64,000 bases of DNA. Origin: Tetrahymena elliotti 4EA. Taxonomy: Eukaryota > Ciliophora > Oligohymenophorea > Hymenostomatida > Tetrahymenidae. Each line of letters begins with the position of its first letter. Within the stretch, counting starts at the first letter, position 1. The position numbers and the translations under genes are program-made. Shown piece by piece: positions 50,836-64,000 of the stretch. The DNA lies in NCBI GenBank assembly GCA_000231825.2, contig JH720296.1, forward strand, positions 2,026,679 to 2,090,678. The letters are read 5' to 3'. A model generated the notes under the pieces. It was not told the DNA's origin, searched no databases, and worked only from the letters and a program-made list of their open reading frames with translations.

Positions 50836-53800
50836 ATGATAAAAGCAGAAATACTAAGCTCACCTTCAGGAGGTGACGAGAGTCAAGAATAAAGCTTAAT
50901 CATTGATCAAAACTTAAAGAATCTCAAGCAGACTACAGATAAAAAAAGTAAGAATCTGAATCAGACATAGGAATACATTAGCAATAATTTGAAAAAGGGC
51001 AAAAAATCATTAACTAGTTCATCACAATCAGCATTAATTTGTAAAACTGGTGAATAGCATGGTAAAGTGAATTAACTAAATGATGAAGAGCCATTGTTTT
51101 AGGAAGAAATCGAAGAAGATGATATGAAAACTAATCCTCGTGAGATATATAGAATGAATAATTAGCATAACTAAAACCGTTTAAATTAAATTAGAGCTAA
51201 AGAAATAAATAAAAGAATTAGCATATAAAGCGAATCAACTCCAGCTTTGGGAGGCTATGTTTAAGATTAGGAGATAGATGAGCTTGAGAATGAGTTGATG
51301 GAGGAAATAGAAATGTAAAATTAGCAAGAGAATTAAGATGTAGAAGATGAAGATAATTAGGAAGAAGATGATGATGATAATAATGATTAAGAGGAAGATG
51401 ACGAAGAAGAAGATGATGGAGATGAAGAAATTTAAGAAGAGGATGATGAGGCCTTAGCAGAAGAAGAAGAAATTGATGAATTTTCAGATTAAGAAGATTA
51501 GTCACTTGAAGAATCTATTTCTAAAAAAAAAGGATAAAATACCAGTGTAATTTATTTCTTGGTTTTCATTTGCATGTGTTCTTTATGTGTTTTGCGTAGC
51601 AATTCACTCTACTTATCATTCATCAATATATTAGCTTTATAACTTCAAATAAAAATCTTACTATATATTGATTGCTTAATTTATCAATTCTCATTTAGAC
51701 AATCAATCAATCTAACAAACAAACAAATCTTCTTTTGATTGCTATCATCATTTGCAGACAACAAACTTAATAAACCTATTAATTCTATAGTCATTTTTAT
51801 TTATTTATTTTCAAAAAAGACCAATAATGCCAAATCAACACCAGCGAAAGCCACAAAGAGTTCCCGCAAGCATAGCAAAAAGCCAGGTAATAATAGAAAA
51901 TAATTTTTATTCACACTTAAGTATATTATTTAAAAAAGTTTATTTAAAAACTTAGATTTTTTACTAGTTTCATCAAAAAATTAATAAAAATTTAACAAAT
52001 AGGTAGAAAAGGTCATTAAGGAAGAGGCAAGAATAGCGAAGCAAGGAATCAAAATTCAACTCAAGCAGCATAAGCTCACAGCAGTAAAAGATGCTACAAT
52101 CAATTTTGCAAATTTCCATACAAAGGAGACCTAAAAAGAGTAAAAATAAAATTCACAAGTGAATATGTTCATCTCTGTCAAAAATGTACAGATAGATTCA
52201 AGAGTAAATGCTTTTGTCTATATTGCGGATAGGTCTATTACGATTCTAATGAAGGAGATGGAAAAGTATGGATCCAATGTGAAGACTGCCAATTTTGGGT
52301 AAATATTATTACTTAAATCCATCATTCATCTTTAGTTTTGTGACTGTTTTCAGTTTGCTTGTTATTCTAAATAATAACTATAAATTTTTTCCTTCCTTTG
52401 GATATAGAAGACAAGAGTGCCAAATACCCTTAAACAAAACCAAACAAATTATTTTTTAAATGAAATTAGTCTAATATTCCACATACTAAACAAAAAAAGC
52501 AATCAAAAACTCTATTAAGTAAATCCTCTTTTCAAAAATTTAGTAGAAAATGAAGGACTGATTTCTGTTTTTTTTAATAAAAAATCAAAAAAATATCTCC
52601 CCACTTTTTTATTAATCATTTAATTTAGGCTAATCAATTAAACTCAAAATCTCCTTTGGCCAGCTCTTCTCAATAAAACAAACAAGCAAATAAATAAATA
52701 GCAAATTTAATATTTTTATCAACATATCAATTTCAAAAATTTAAATTTTACAATCAATCAATCAATCAAATAAATAAACAAATTTAATTTATTTTAATCA
52801 AAACAATTCTAAGATTTAAAATTTTTAAGATTTAGATAAAAATTTTAATTTTGTAAATCTTAAAAATTTTAATTTTACCAAATTAAATAAATAAATAATT
52901 TATTATTAACTTTATTAGTTACATCAAGAATGTGAAAAAGATAATGGACTCTCGGACATTGATAACTTGATAGAGGATGATTCTTATAAATTTTATTGCA
53001 TGAGATGTAGAGACAAGAACAAACCTCAATAAGATAAATTGCAATTAAATATACTAAAAGCAAAGAAACAAATAGAAAAAACATTCTAAGCTTAGAATGG
53101 AGGAGTATACTTAGAATCTAACAATTCAAACAACCTATCAAATGCTCCAAACAGCCCTTCTCAATAAAAATAGGGTAAAAGACAGTATAAAAAATACTAA
53201 TAAAAAGAAAAATCTTCAAATAATATTTAAAAAAGTAAAGGAAAAGTTTCTCTTGCTTCCCTATAAAAACAACTAAATAAACCAATATTTGCTCCTAAAC
53301 CTGACCAAACTGATAATTTCAAAAACTAAAATTAAAATACAATAAATATAGCAATACCAAATGCTAGTCTAAATGAATAGAACACAACTGAACCAAAAAA
53401 ATTAAAAAAAATATGCACAGAAGATTAAAAACATAGTTCTTTTAACTAGCAATTAACAAACATCAAACCATCTCCTTAATAGCAAAATTCCGTTAACAAT
53501 TAAAATGTTTAGAATTCATCTGATTTTTATAGTGCATCTCTTTTCCTTAAAGCAAAAAAACAACTTCAACAACAACAATAACAATCTTCTATACAATAGC
53601 ATAACTCCCTTTCTCCATTTCCTCAATGCAAAGGTGATTACAATAATAATATTTTTAATGATGTGACCATTGGGCCACTTGAAACACAAACAAGCCATGA
53701 TATTAGCAACATACAAAACAACAATCCATATTCTCATCACTAGAGACAACGTAAAGAAGACCAGATGAATTATGTAGAGCTTCCCTATAAAAAGTAAACA

Positions 53801-54502
53801 GCAAAAGAAAACACAACTAAAAGATTCTACTATCATTACTCTGTTCTCCAAGAATTGCTCACTCCATTAAGTAATAAATGATTTCATAATTCTTATTTTG
53901 GTATTTGTTTCAATTATCACCAGATTTAATCTGCAGTTATAAAAATTTGGTGAGATTTAAAATAATTAATGTATTTTTTTAATCAAATTCTTTCCAAATC
54001 ATATTTCTTTTCTCAAGAAAATCTTAAAATAAATTCTGACATTTCAATTTCTTTTAAGGCATTTTATGTTCCTTTTTGTTCAAGAAAAAAAACTTTTTTA
54101 TAAACATTTTACAAAACAAATAATGAATTGGAAAGAAAGAAGATCAAAATTATCTTTTTTTAAATAAATGAAATAATTATAATATAATTAAATCTAGGTA
54201 TTTCAATGACTCTCACTTAAGAAGATATTAATGAAGATTTATAAATTTTAAGAAGCTTAATAGTTGAAAAGAAAATAGGAAATGAAGACAATTAATCTTC
54301 ATAATTAAATTCTCATATTGAAGAGTCTTAAGCAAATTTCTCCTCAAGTTCTTAGTATGATTCTATGAACATGAAATCCTCTCCATAATAATTGAAAGGA
54401 ATCACCGATTTTTTAAATATGACACCAGTTAAAAGAAAGAATTTTAATAGTGATCAGAATAAATTAGGAAATACAAACAGCCCTATAGTTTAATAACACT
54501 GA
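50836..54502 (+). CDS. PHD-finger protein with acidic N-terminal region
   Basis: Five exons (50836-51546, 51820-51886, 52003-52298, 52919-53870, 54198-54502) encode 776 aa. Residues 160-230 are very acidic (runs of E and D such as EEDDEEEDDGDEE), as in many chromatin proteins; a basic linker (KATKSSRKHSKKPGRKG) follows. The PHD finger is C4HC3: C331-C334, C352-C355, H360-C363 and C385-C388, including QCEDCQFW then LHQEC and FYCMRC; a 620-bp intron splits it after the Trp. Just before it, CYNQFC and CQKC (about 290-320) form a second possible zinc site. The C-terminal 380 residues are Q/N-rich. PHD fingers usually read histone H3 tails, so a nuclear chromatin role is likely. The last exon is joined in phase at PLS|ISMTLTQEDINED. 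Confidence 0.88.
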
Positions 54503-56495
54503 GCTGAGTAATTAACTGTTAAAAAATAACAATCAGAATAATATCTATGATTTAATTAATTTTATTTATTTGATAAAGTGATCTATAAATCACTCACTTA
54601 ATCAGTCACTTATTAAAAAAAAAAGTAATTTTTGGAGAATTTATTTTTCTTTTCTCTCAATACTATTAGAAAATATAGTAATATAAATTATTTTAAAATA
54701 ACCTCAATCATTCATACATAAAATAAATATTAAAAAATAATAATAATAACAATATCATACAAGTTATGATGGAAAGCTAATCAAGTGAAAAAAGTAGACC
54801 TATATTAACAAAACACCTAAATAGATATACAATATTTTATCATTTATATACGTACGTACTAATCTTTGAACCATCTGAGAATTTATTATTATAAATCCAT
54901 TTGAAACAGTTAAAATAATGACTATTCATTCTGCAAAAATGAGAATAAAATTGTAATCTTTCTACTGCTATTTTTTTTAGTTTATTTAATAATCTATCTT
55001 TGAATTGAAACATTCCAAAAAGAAAATGATTGGCTAATAATCTTCACTTAATTAAAGTGTCTCATTTTGTATGTAGCACAAAGATTTAACAAAAATAGTA
55101 AGAAGCTCAGCATTATATTTATATATATAATTATACTAATTAATTATTTTTTCAACACTAAACCTTAAATTGTATTTTTATTTCTTATATGTTAAGTATT
55201 TATTTTGATTATTATTATTATCATTTTTATTAATTTTGTAATTACTTAATATACTTCATATTTTTTACTTTTAATTCTTTAGCTTATAACTTATTTATCT
55301 TCTTAACTAATTATTTCAACATTAAACATTATTTTTTCTAAATACCAATATTTTTTAAATGAATAAAAAAAATAAATCATTTTTCCAACATACTAAAATT
55401 ATAAAATAAACTAAAAATTTCAACTAACCAGCAATAATAAGTCTAATTTTTTAATGAGGGAATACTAAATTTTTATATCATCATTTTCATAACCAACATA
55501 GTGATTCCAAAATAACTAGATTTATGAATTTGATTTTGTTAAAAACAGAATAAATTTGCTTCTTTTTTAACTTCTAAAAAAGATTTGAAATAGAATTAGT
55601 ATCCTTATTTAATTAAGTAAAACTTAATTCTGAAAAATCTTTAATTTAAATAAAGAAAAAAATAATAATAATTTTTTGAAAAAATGTTCTCCTTAAATCA
55701 CCTTAAATTAAAATATTTCTCCTGAATTAAAATAAAATGTTAAGTTGAAATATTACATTCGAAAAAAAAAACAAATATTATTTAAAAATTAATAAGCTAA
55801 ATTAGTCGAAAATAAAAAATTTTATAATTTTGTTTATAAATTAATTAATTAAATACTTATTTTTTATTTAATTTAAAGAGAAACATATCAATTAAATTCG
55901 AATAGATTTTTGAATGATATTTATTTATTAGCGCTTTTATTGCTTTTTAATTATTTCCAAAGTATTTTTGCTGTTAAAGTATGTAAGAGTTGATTAAGTA
56001 AACATAATATAATATTATTTTAAAAGAGTTGTTTTAAACTTAAAAAATATAAAGTATTTGAATAAATTTAGAAATGAAATAGTAGTTAGAACAAATAAAA
56101 TAACCAAAAAAAATGAATGATCAAATTTACTATTTTACACTTTGCTTATTGGTTAAATTTAATAAGATTTAGTTAAGTAAGAAAGTAGTATTAATGCTAA
56201 TTTATTATTTGAGATATTTAAAGTTCTCATCAACTGAAGGTATTTAATGAGGAAGATCAATTAAATAAAATTTTTGATAATTATTATTTGTAAAGTTCTA
56301 AACGGTAAATTATTTCTTTCACAGCCATTGAAAAAAGTATATATTTTTGCATATAAGAAAGAAGAAAAAAATTAAAATTGCTTTTATTCTTCTTTCAATA
56401 AGTAATTAAGATACATACTCATTATACAAGCTATATTCACTTACTTATTTAAGAAGAAGACTTATACAAATAGCAAGAAATCATAAAATAGATTT
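54503..56495. other. Intergenic, A+T-rich
   Basis: No gene supported. A 48-codon ATG frame near 54770 (MESQSSEKSRPILTKHLN) is too short to call. The last 200 bp probably contains the promoter and leader of the next gene. Confidence 0.5.
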
Positions 56496-59400
56496 ATGAA
56501 GCAAGAATTTATATATGATTATTTAATTCCAACAACCATTTTGGAAAGGAAAAAGTAACAAATATTTATTAATTTACTTATTGGAATATTATCCATCATA
56601 TTCATTTTTTAACATATCTTTTTTACTCAAAAATAATAAACAAATAAATATAAAATTTAATTAGAGATTACTTCAGACACTAAAAAAAGTTAGATGAGAT
56701 TAAGGTAGGAAGAGCAAGAAAGAATATTAGCTTTTTTCAATCAGAAGATGTTAAGCAAAACCAAAAGATAAAGAAAAATAGCTTCTATTATAGGTAACAG
56801 GAGCAACAATTGAACTTATACAAAGAGAATACAAAAATGTTCTTTAAGCTGCTTAATATTAGCACAAATAGCAATTTTAGTACTATTCCTCAAGTAGGAG
56901 CAAATGGAGGCTAGCTTTCTGCTCAAAACAAATCACAATAAAAGATAAATGCTAAAGATTTTTCATTAAATAGTGAGATTTTAGTTGATTTATAAAATTT
57001 TGAAAAACAAAGTTAATTACAATAAGTTGTAGAAGTTTAAACAAATAGCAGGGCTAATTCTGCTGAAAATGCAAGTGTAACTGTACCAGGTCCTCAAAGA
57101 CAATCTCTAACTACCTAACATAGAAAAGTAAACATATATTTGGTTTGCCAACAACTCTTAAAATTAAATTTGTTTTGTTTTACTTATTAGTAGATAAATT
57201 AATTTGGTAGTTTGATTGATACAACCAACAAATTTTTATTATCTTAATATTATTTTAAACACTTTATTTTATTAATATTCAATTTAGAGAAATTCAGTTA
57301 GCCCCACAAATCAAACTCATGCCAGTTCAGTGTTATAGCCAATTCCAGGATAGATACAAGTATCAGCAAAGTAGACTGATTTTTTAGATAAAATTTACAA
57401 AGAAAATTTATAGCTGCATCAGAGATTATTGGAAATGTAACCAATTCACAAACCATTATTTGTTTTATTAGGTTCTTTATTTTTTGGTGAATAAAAAATT
57501 ATTTTAAAAGGGATTCAGTGCTTAATAAAAAGAATTTTGATAAATTTCATAACAAATAGTAAGAATATAAAAGTAGATTGTCTAAGTTTTAAGTTGATCT
57601 ATCTACCAATAAAGTTAAAATGAAGTAAACTCATTTCCTTCAAATTTGTATTTTAGTTTTATATTTTTATTAAATAATAAACTTTTAAAAGATGTAGCTC
57701 TTTCGTTGATAGATTTGCAACTAATTCTTCATTAAATGTAATTTCATTTATTTAAATATGCTTTCTCTAATTTTATTTTTTCAAACAGAAAAGCAGGGAG
57801 GATCTTATTAAGAAAAAAGATGGTAGACAATCTTCTTCATCTAAATATGATTAAGATTAACAATAATAACAACAACAACCACAAAAAGAAGAAAATAACA
57901 CTGAAAAATAGAATAACTCTAAAATAAAAAACAATTTTAGCCAAAATCAAATTGCTAATTCCTATCCTAAATCATTTTTTACGGAAATTGTAAATATTTA
58001 CTCAAATACATATCATATTAAATATTTTTTAAATAAAATAGGATTACAATGAATCTTCACAAAAATTAAATAGCTTAAAAGTAAAAAATCATATCAGATC
58101 AAAGACTAGAGATTAATCTTTGTCTAAAACAGTGAATAGGCAATTATTTGATTCTTAAGTTAAAATTGACAAAAAAAAGCATCCTAGTCAAATCGAAATC
58201 AACGCACCATCATATCTTAGAAACAATCGTCCTAAAACAAATACAATAAATGGAAATGAAAGAAATCTCTCTTATACATTTAACACAAATTAAAGAGCTC
58301 ACACCAGCAGTAATTCAGACCATCATGACACTCTTGGTTAATAAAATTATAATAGTAGATTTAGAGATAAAAGCATGCAAGATTTAAAAAATTAATATGG
58401 AGACAACTCAATGTTATTTGCATCTAATAAACCAACTTTTTAATAAACTCAAAGAATGGACCATTAATTTAGAAATTTCTTCAGCACAAGTGCAAGAAGT
58501 GTTTCATTGAAAAAAAACTAATATCCCGCATCAAATATTGTATTAAATAATCAATAAAAAAGCAAAAAAAATATTTAGATTAACTAGCCATAAGTAAATA
58601 TTTAACCTTCTCAATAAATCAAATAAAATAATCCTACTTCTACTCGTAATGCTAACAATAACTAGAATTATTACTACAACAGTTTTAGAAAAAATCCATA
58701 TTCTTCAAACCAGAGAAATAATAATTTTGTCAACCAAAATCATTCCCTGAATAATAGTCATCTCAATCATAGTTAAACAAACAACAATTCTTTTAACACT
58801 GATTACAAGTAAAACTAGTATTATAAAAATAATTATATTGGACCAAACAAGACTATAATGTCAAAAAGCACAATTCATGAAAAGGAAAAATCTCCCCAAA
58901 AATTATATCCACTGACACCCGTTTAAGCAATTGAAGAGAACAGGGTTACTGACGACTACAAAAAACAATCTAAAGAAATGTATAAATAATATAAAATGAG
59001 TTTTGAATAAATTTCACCTTATTCTATACAAAATCAAAGTAAATATTTTTTTATTAAAATATTTTTGATTAATATTTTAAATTATTTTAGTGAGACGTAG
59101 AATTCAAACTGTTCAACACAATGAAAGAAAAATTGAACAACCAGTATAAAAAATTTATCCTAAAATATAAAGAGAAAAACTAGTTCCTCTTACTTAAGTA
59201 AAAGAAGAAGATCATCTCCAGTAAACTCTGGAAGCAGTTAAAGGAAACAAAGATAGCATAGTAAGTATTCCTGAAAAAATTAGTTTGTGATGACAATACA
59301 TTAATTTGTATGGCTATTTCAAATATTTCAATTTGTAAATAAAGTCCTCTAAATACTCCAAAAAATATAAAGTCTATTGGAATGGATATTAATCAATCTC

Positions 59401-60035
59401 ATTTTAATTTAACATTTATAAATAAAATGTTACATGTAAAAAAATACTCTCTCTCTATATTTTAGCATAGTAATTCTTTTTAATTATACTAGCTTAAAAA
59501 ATAAAAAATTTTTTAAAAAAAATCTTTAAAATTCTAAAAATTTTTAATTCTAATGACTTGTTTATCTGAAAAAAATGGTTTATTTTATTAAGGAATTTGA
59601 TTAGTAATATTTGAAATTTAAACGGGTGTATTACTTTAATTTTTCATTTAATTTATTTCAATAAAAATTTCTAAACCTCTTTTACAATATTTCATGTTTT
59701 CAATCTTCATTAAAAAATTGTAGAAATTCTTAATTGCTACAGAATTTTTCTCAAATTTCAGTATTTCAGCTCAGTTTGCAAAAAAAAAAAGTAAAAATTG
59801 AAAATTTACTTAAAAAGAATTATCAATTTTTTTAAATTAACATAAATTAAGTAATAAATAACTGTTTTTCATATCAAAAAAATAATATTCTTGATAACCT
59901 AATTAGGATATAAGAGAATCAAATTATATACCCAATATCTTAAGGTTTTTAATTGATTACCTGCCCACCTAATAAAAAGAAAAGAACAAACCACATCAAA
60001 AAAAAGCTTTAGATACAACCATCTCATCAGTTTGA
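56496..60035 (+). CDS. CFAP97-like (KIAA1430/hemingway-type) Q/N-rich protein
   Basis: Seven exons: 56496-56554, 56665-57127, 57288-57436, 57797-57989, 58042-59038, 59091-59260, 59907-60035; total 719 aa. The N-terminus TTILERKKDYFRHQKKLDEI then RARKNISFF, and NSFYYRQQEQQLNLYKENT then KMFFKLLNI, has the layout of the CFAP97 domain: a Y-x-x-H-x-K-x-L start and a final ..I..EN..ll.kl..I helix. CFAP97 proteins are linked to cilia and sperm flagella. A second short helical motif (DFLDKIYKENLQLHQRLLEM) lies near residue 210. The remainder is N/Q/S-rich. The end is a choice: without splicing at the strong donor GTAAGTATT (59261) the frame stops at 59290 (686 aa). With a 646-bp intron it joins, in phase, a less A+T-rich exon (DIRESNYIPNILRFLIDYL, stop 60035). 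I prefer the latter, moderately. Confidence 0.65.
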
Positions 60036-60470
60036 TAATTTTTACAACACTATTAGCACAATTAATATTTACCATTCAATTTTACTTGATTAAAAAAAAT
60101 AATTATTATTTAATAATTAATTATAAGATTTTTACTATCATTTATTTTTATGGAATAAAAAACAATTACAATAAATCAAATATAAAACAGATTAATGAAA
60201 ACTTTTTATTACTAATTTAAAATTTTATTATCAATTTAATAAAGTTATTCTTATTAAGGATTTATTTTTTTATAAATAAATTTGATCATAAATGTGATTT
60301 TTAAATGATACTTTGATTTGTTTCTATCCATGAACAGTTTAATCAATAATCTATTCGTTTTAAAAATTATATTTTAGTGATTATTAATTGAATCTGTAAA
60401 TTAAGATTTAAATATTTTCTGATTTTTGTTTAATTAGTTTTAAATATATTTAAAGTAGGAGTTTGATAAA
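60036..60470. other. Intergenic, A+T-rich
   Basis: No gene seen; the plus-strand frame at 60032-60220 is A+T-driven and not supported. It should contain the promoter of the dynein gene. Confidence 0.5.
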
Positions 60471-63400
60471 ATGAGTATAATTCATAAAGATATAAATGAC
60501 ATAATTAATGAAGCAGTTAACTAGTAAATATTTTATAGCATTTAGCTCTATAACTTTTAAAATGTTTTATCTTTTATTTAAGGGGAATAGCAGATGGCCT
60601 TTTAAAAAAAAACGAAGATAACAAACAAAAATTTTTATAAATATGGAAGATATTGCTGAAGTAATTTGAATAATATGAAAATTTTAGATTGAAATTCATA
60701 TGATTTTTATAAATTAGATGGTGCAAAGTATAAGTTGAGTTTTCAAGATAAATTAATCTAGGGGATTCCTTTTTGATTTAGCCTCTCCATTTGAGTTAAT
60801 AGCAAAGTCTTAATTACTCAACAAATATCATTTTGATTTTGAGAAGTAGTTTCATGAATCAACTAGGCTTTAAAACTTAAGTAATAGTTTCAACTTAAGA
60901 TTTGAATGTAGCTAATATAATCATTTATTAAAAAATAGTTTTTGTTTAATGAAAATGCTTTTGTGAATTGCAAAATAAACTTATAAAGTATTTCTACTAA
61001 CTCAAAAGTAGATTTGTAATATTGTGATTCTGTTATTAATCTAACTCAAAAGTAAATAGAAATGGTAATTTCCAATATTGTTTATTTAAACAAATTCAAA
61101 ATTTGAAAATAAAATTTTATATATCACAAAAGAGCCTTAAATAAAATGAATATATCGAAGTAGATCTAGATGAGTTAGGATATGTAAAATTATACTAAAA
61201 AATGATATATTATCAAAAGATATAGTAAGAATCTAATGTATTAAGGAAAGTTGTCACTGTAAAACAAATAGTTAATCCTATTAACAGAAGCTTATCTCCA
61301 AAAACTCTTCCTTTGCTTGATATTAAAAAGGAAATTTATAAAAAATAATCAATTTAACAAAATGATCCTTCATAAATTTTATACTCTAATATTTAAAATC
61401 TCTAAATGTAAAAAAGCAGCTCATAAACTAATTTAAAAAAAATTGAATAGCCACAACAGCTTAATTCCTGTAGCAATGTTAAAGTTATTAAAATAGTTAA
61501 AAGAGATAGCATAAAATCTGATTTAAATAAAAAATTAAACAGATCTTAATCTCCTAAGATTGAAATGAACTAAGCCTCTAATATCTCTAATAGGTAAAAC
61601 TAATAAGCATCTAATACACAAATGAGTAGAATTAATTCACAAAGAAGTTTTAAAATGTAAAATGGTTCACCTTTTCTCAGAAATAAAGCAAACAATAAAG
61701 ATAATTTATTTTCATTAGACTATTCTTAAATCTTAAACATGCCACAAGAACCATTTATAGAAGAGGGAGAAAATATCAACTAAGATAAAAACAAATTGCT
61801 CTATTTTTCTTCCTCAAATAAAAATTTAAATAATTCTGATTAACAAAAAAGTATAAATATTCTCAAACTAAACACAAGTGGACCTCAACTTAGATTAAGA
61901 AGGTAATTAATTGATAAATTAATTTTTGTTTAATTTAGTTATTTTATGAATTTATTTATTAAAAAATATTTGATATCAAGTATCTATTATTCGTTCTTTT
62001 TTATTAAATTTTTTACTAAGTTATATCTAAATTTTACTCTTTAAAAAACTTTTAAAAAGAAAGTAGTCACTTTATCCAGAATATATGTAAGATTTCAAAT
62101 TTGAAAATAAGTAAAAATAAAGAAGAAAGAAATAATAGATACTTTATTTATATCAAAAAAAATATTTGTTTGGAAATTTAATTTTGATTAGAAGCATTCT
62201 TACTATTCAATTATTTTTACTAAATTTTAAAATGAATTCGAATTTCATACCTCTAAAGTTTATTCAATTTTATTTCATCATTTTAATAAAACAAAAAAAA
62301 TGAAAAACAAATTCATTTAAAAATTATTTTTATTTAATTTATTTTTTTTGGGATTTTAAAATAATTCATTTTAATCAAAAGTAATTCTCCTTTATAAAGA
62401 TAATTTCAGGATAAAAAGTTCTGCTCAAATACACTTCAGTAACAGCATGTAAATAAATTGAATTCAGAAATACAAAATTCCTTTACAATTTTTATCAAAA
62501 TTAATCTTTTTATCTTTGAAATTTGAAATAGATGTTATTTTTTATAAAATTGAATAGGAAAATTCATTTTCTGCTTTAGCTAAAGATGGCTTAACTTTAG
62601 TGAAAGGAACATTTGTGAGACATGCATAGGATTAAAAAAATAAAGAAATTCTTTTAACAAATTCTCTGAATACTTTAGGTGCTCTTTAATACTTTGTTTA
62701 GACAATACTTCCTCCATCACATAGGATAGGAACATTCTATTCTATGCATTGCCTTTTTTTATATTTAGATACTAATACATTCAGTATTTCTACAATGTAA
62801 AAATACTTTTTTTTTGTTTATTATCATTTTTATTAAATATAAAAAAATATTAATTAAATATTTAGAATTAAAAGCGATGAACAAATTAAAAATGATTTGA
62901 AGTTAAAATAAGTAAGAAACTAACTAAGAAAAGAAGAGGCAACGCTTGAGGAAGAATATGAATTTTTTAAGAATAATATGATCCAAAAAGATTTAGAAAT
63001 GAAGATCAGAAAAAAAATAATAAATATGAAAAAGTAATTAAAAAAAATAATATTGAAATTAATTTTGCTTTTTTAATAAAATTAGATATAAACAAGTTAT
63101 GTTGGAGTTGGTTCCTAAAGAAATTATAGCACCTTATAGCACTTAATGGATGAATAATATTCTCAATTTAATAAATGTGAATGAAAGCAATTAGTATATT
63201 ATTAAATATTTTGCTAAATTAACTGAAGATCTATTTGCTGATGTTACTATTAACTATTATCATTCTTTGTAAAAATCTATATTAGATTACATTCTTTTAT
63301 CTGATGAAATTGCTGTTAAATTAAGTAAAAATTTATTTAATTTTGAAGATATTAAAAGTCAATTAATAAAAAGATCTTACTGATGGAATCAATATACCTA

Positions 63401-64000
63401 AACCTTATGGAGAAAGAAAAAATGAAAATATTTATTTAATTAAAAGTAACTAATACTTCTAAGAATAACAAGGCTAGCAAGCAATCATTTCTGATAGCAA
63501 AAGATAGCTTATTTCCAAGATAGTTTTTTATAATCCTGCCACAATAGAGATTTTTAATTTATTTTTAAGATGTGAAAAAGGTAATCATTATTCAATTTCA
63601 ATTCATTCAACTTAAAAACATGTTTATTAACTGAAGAAAACAAGTTCAAAATAATTGATATTGCTGATTTAGATTCAAAAATATTCAGCGTTTAGGAATT
63701 TTCTGATCTTTACTAATCCTCCCTATAATAGGTATTTTCTTTATTTTTCATTTTTTAATTATTTCTTGAGAAAAAACTGATTGATTATCTATAAAAAGAA
63801 TTTAGTATGATATTAAATATAATTTTAATAAAATTTCATTAATATAAAAGTTTAATAGATTTTTAAGTTAAGAACTTAATACATGCTTGATTGATATATA
63901 TAGTAAAGTTATACATGGAGATTCTAAGAACTTATTGGATGAAAACAGAGATAATTTTGAAGAAAACTTTATAGATACTTTTACAAACTAGTTTTAGCAA
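60471..64000 (+). CDS. Axonemal-type dynein heavy chain, N-terminal part (runs off right edge)
   Basis: Exons read: 60471-60523, 60583-60660, 60718 to about 60907 or 60937, a short uncertain piece near 60989-61007, 61053-61902, 62400-62448, 62558-62796, 62866-63033, 63086-63324, 63374-63580, 63637-63731 and 63851-64000. From 61053 on all phases agree. The key block is YYHSLQKSILDYILLSDEIAV followed by KLNLTDGINIPKPYGE, which resembles the conserved tail segment of axonemal heavy chains (..v.kSivDYiL.dp.Er.RL.i). VLELVPKEIIAPYSTQWM-like and NPATIEIFNLFLRCE segments fit the same region. The first 400 residues are variable and S/N/Q-rich. No motor domain is in the window, so class and identity cannot be fixed. 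The 60.9-61.1 kb stretch has two alternative splicings. Confidence 0.6.

Noticed and set aside
51218..51505. 95-codon minus-strand ORF rich in Leu and His
   Set aside because: Complement of the GAA/GAT-rich acidic region of the PHD-finger gene; composition explains it.
53516..53851. 111-codon minus-strand ORF in the standard code
   Set aside because: It is the antisense shadow of PHD-gene exon 4, whose plus-strand frame is continuous under the ciliate code.
60032..60220. 62-codon plus-strand ORF
   Set aside because: A+T-driven I/F/L/N/Y/K composition; ends at TAA, which codes Gln in this genome.

Overview
The window looks like macronuclear DNA of an oligohymenophorean ciliate, most likely Tetrahymena or a close relative. 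It is about 80% A+T. Genes read through in-frame TAA and TAG as glutamine and stop only at TGA, so standard-code ORFs are mostly fragments. GT..AG introns are mostly 45-70 bp with some of 100-1000 bp, unlike the 20-35 bp introns of Paramecium. Assignment to species is inference. I called genes by reading TAA/TAG as Gln and requiring every splice junction to keep phase; all lengths given are sums of exons that divide by three.

Layout. 1-2.4 kb: the 5' end of a gene leaving the left edge (minus strand), followed by a tandem duplication of it whose second copy is an internally deleted pseudogene. 2.8-7 kb: a phosphatidylinositol phosphate kinase (+) and a TPR protein with a degenerate protein-kinase domain (-). 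7.9-19.5 kb: four minus-strand genes: a VPS10/sortilin receptor, a coiled-coil protein, a Q/N-rich protein and a B-box/coiled-coil/WD40 protein. 22-24.5 kb: a major facilitator transporter (+). 26.4-30.1 kb: two minus-strand genes, a probable Sfi1-repeat (centrin-binding) protein and a small LRR protein, separated by a decayed tandem repeat. 32.6-64 kb: a plus-strand run: a protein resembling a class I glutamine amidotransferase that has lost its catalytic residues, an unknown 242-aa protein, a PTEN-type phosphatase, a 1731-aa Q/N-rich protein with a central B-box-like motif, a small basic ORF, a PHD-finger protein, a CFAP97-like protein, and the N-terminal part of what looks like an axonemal dynein heavy chain running off the right edge.

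Themes. Two enzymes act on phosphoinositides in opposite directions (PIP kinase and PTEN). Several genes point to cilia and basal bodies (dynein heavy chain, CFAP97-like, Sfi1-like, LRR). One is an endolysosomal or secretory-granule sorting receptor. There is no operon structure; genes are separated by 0.1-2.6 kb of very A+T-rich DNA. I saw no tRNA, rRNA, CRISPR, transposase or prophage. The most unusual items are the two pseudoenzymes (the kinase-TPR protein and the amidotransferase-like protein), the left-edge duplication, and two non-coding decayed tandem repeats (about 190-210 bp and about 259 bp periods).
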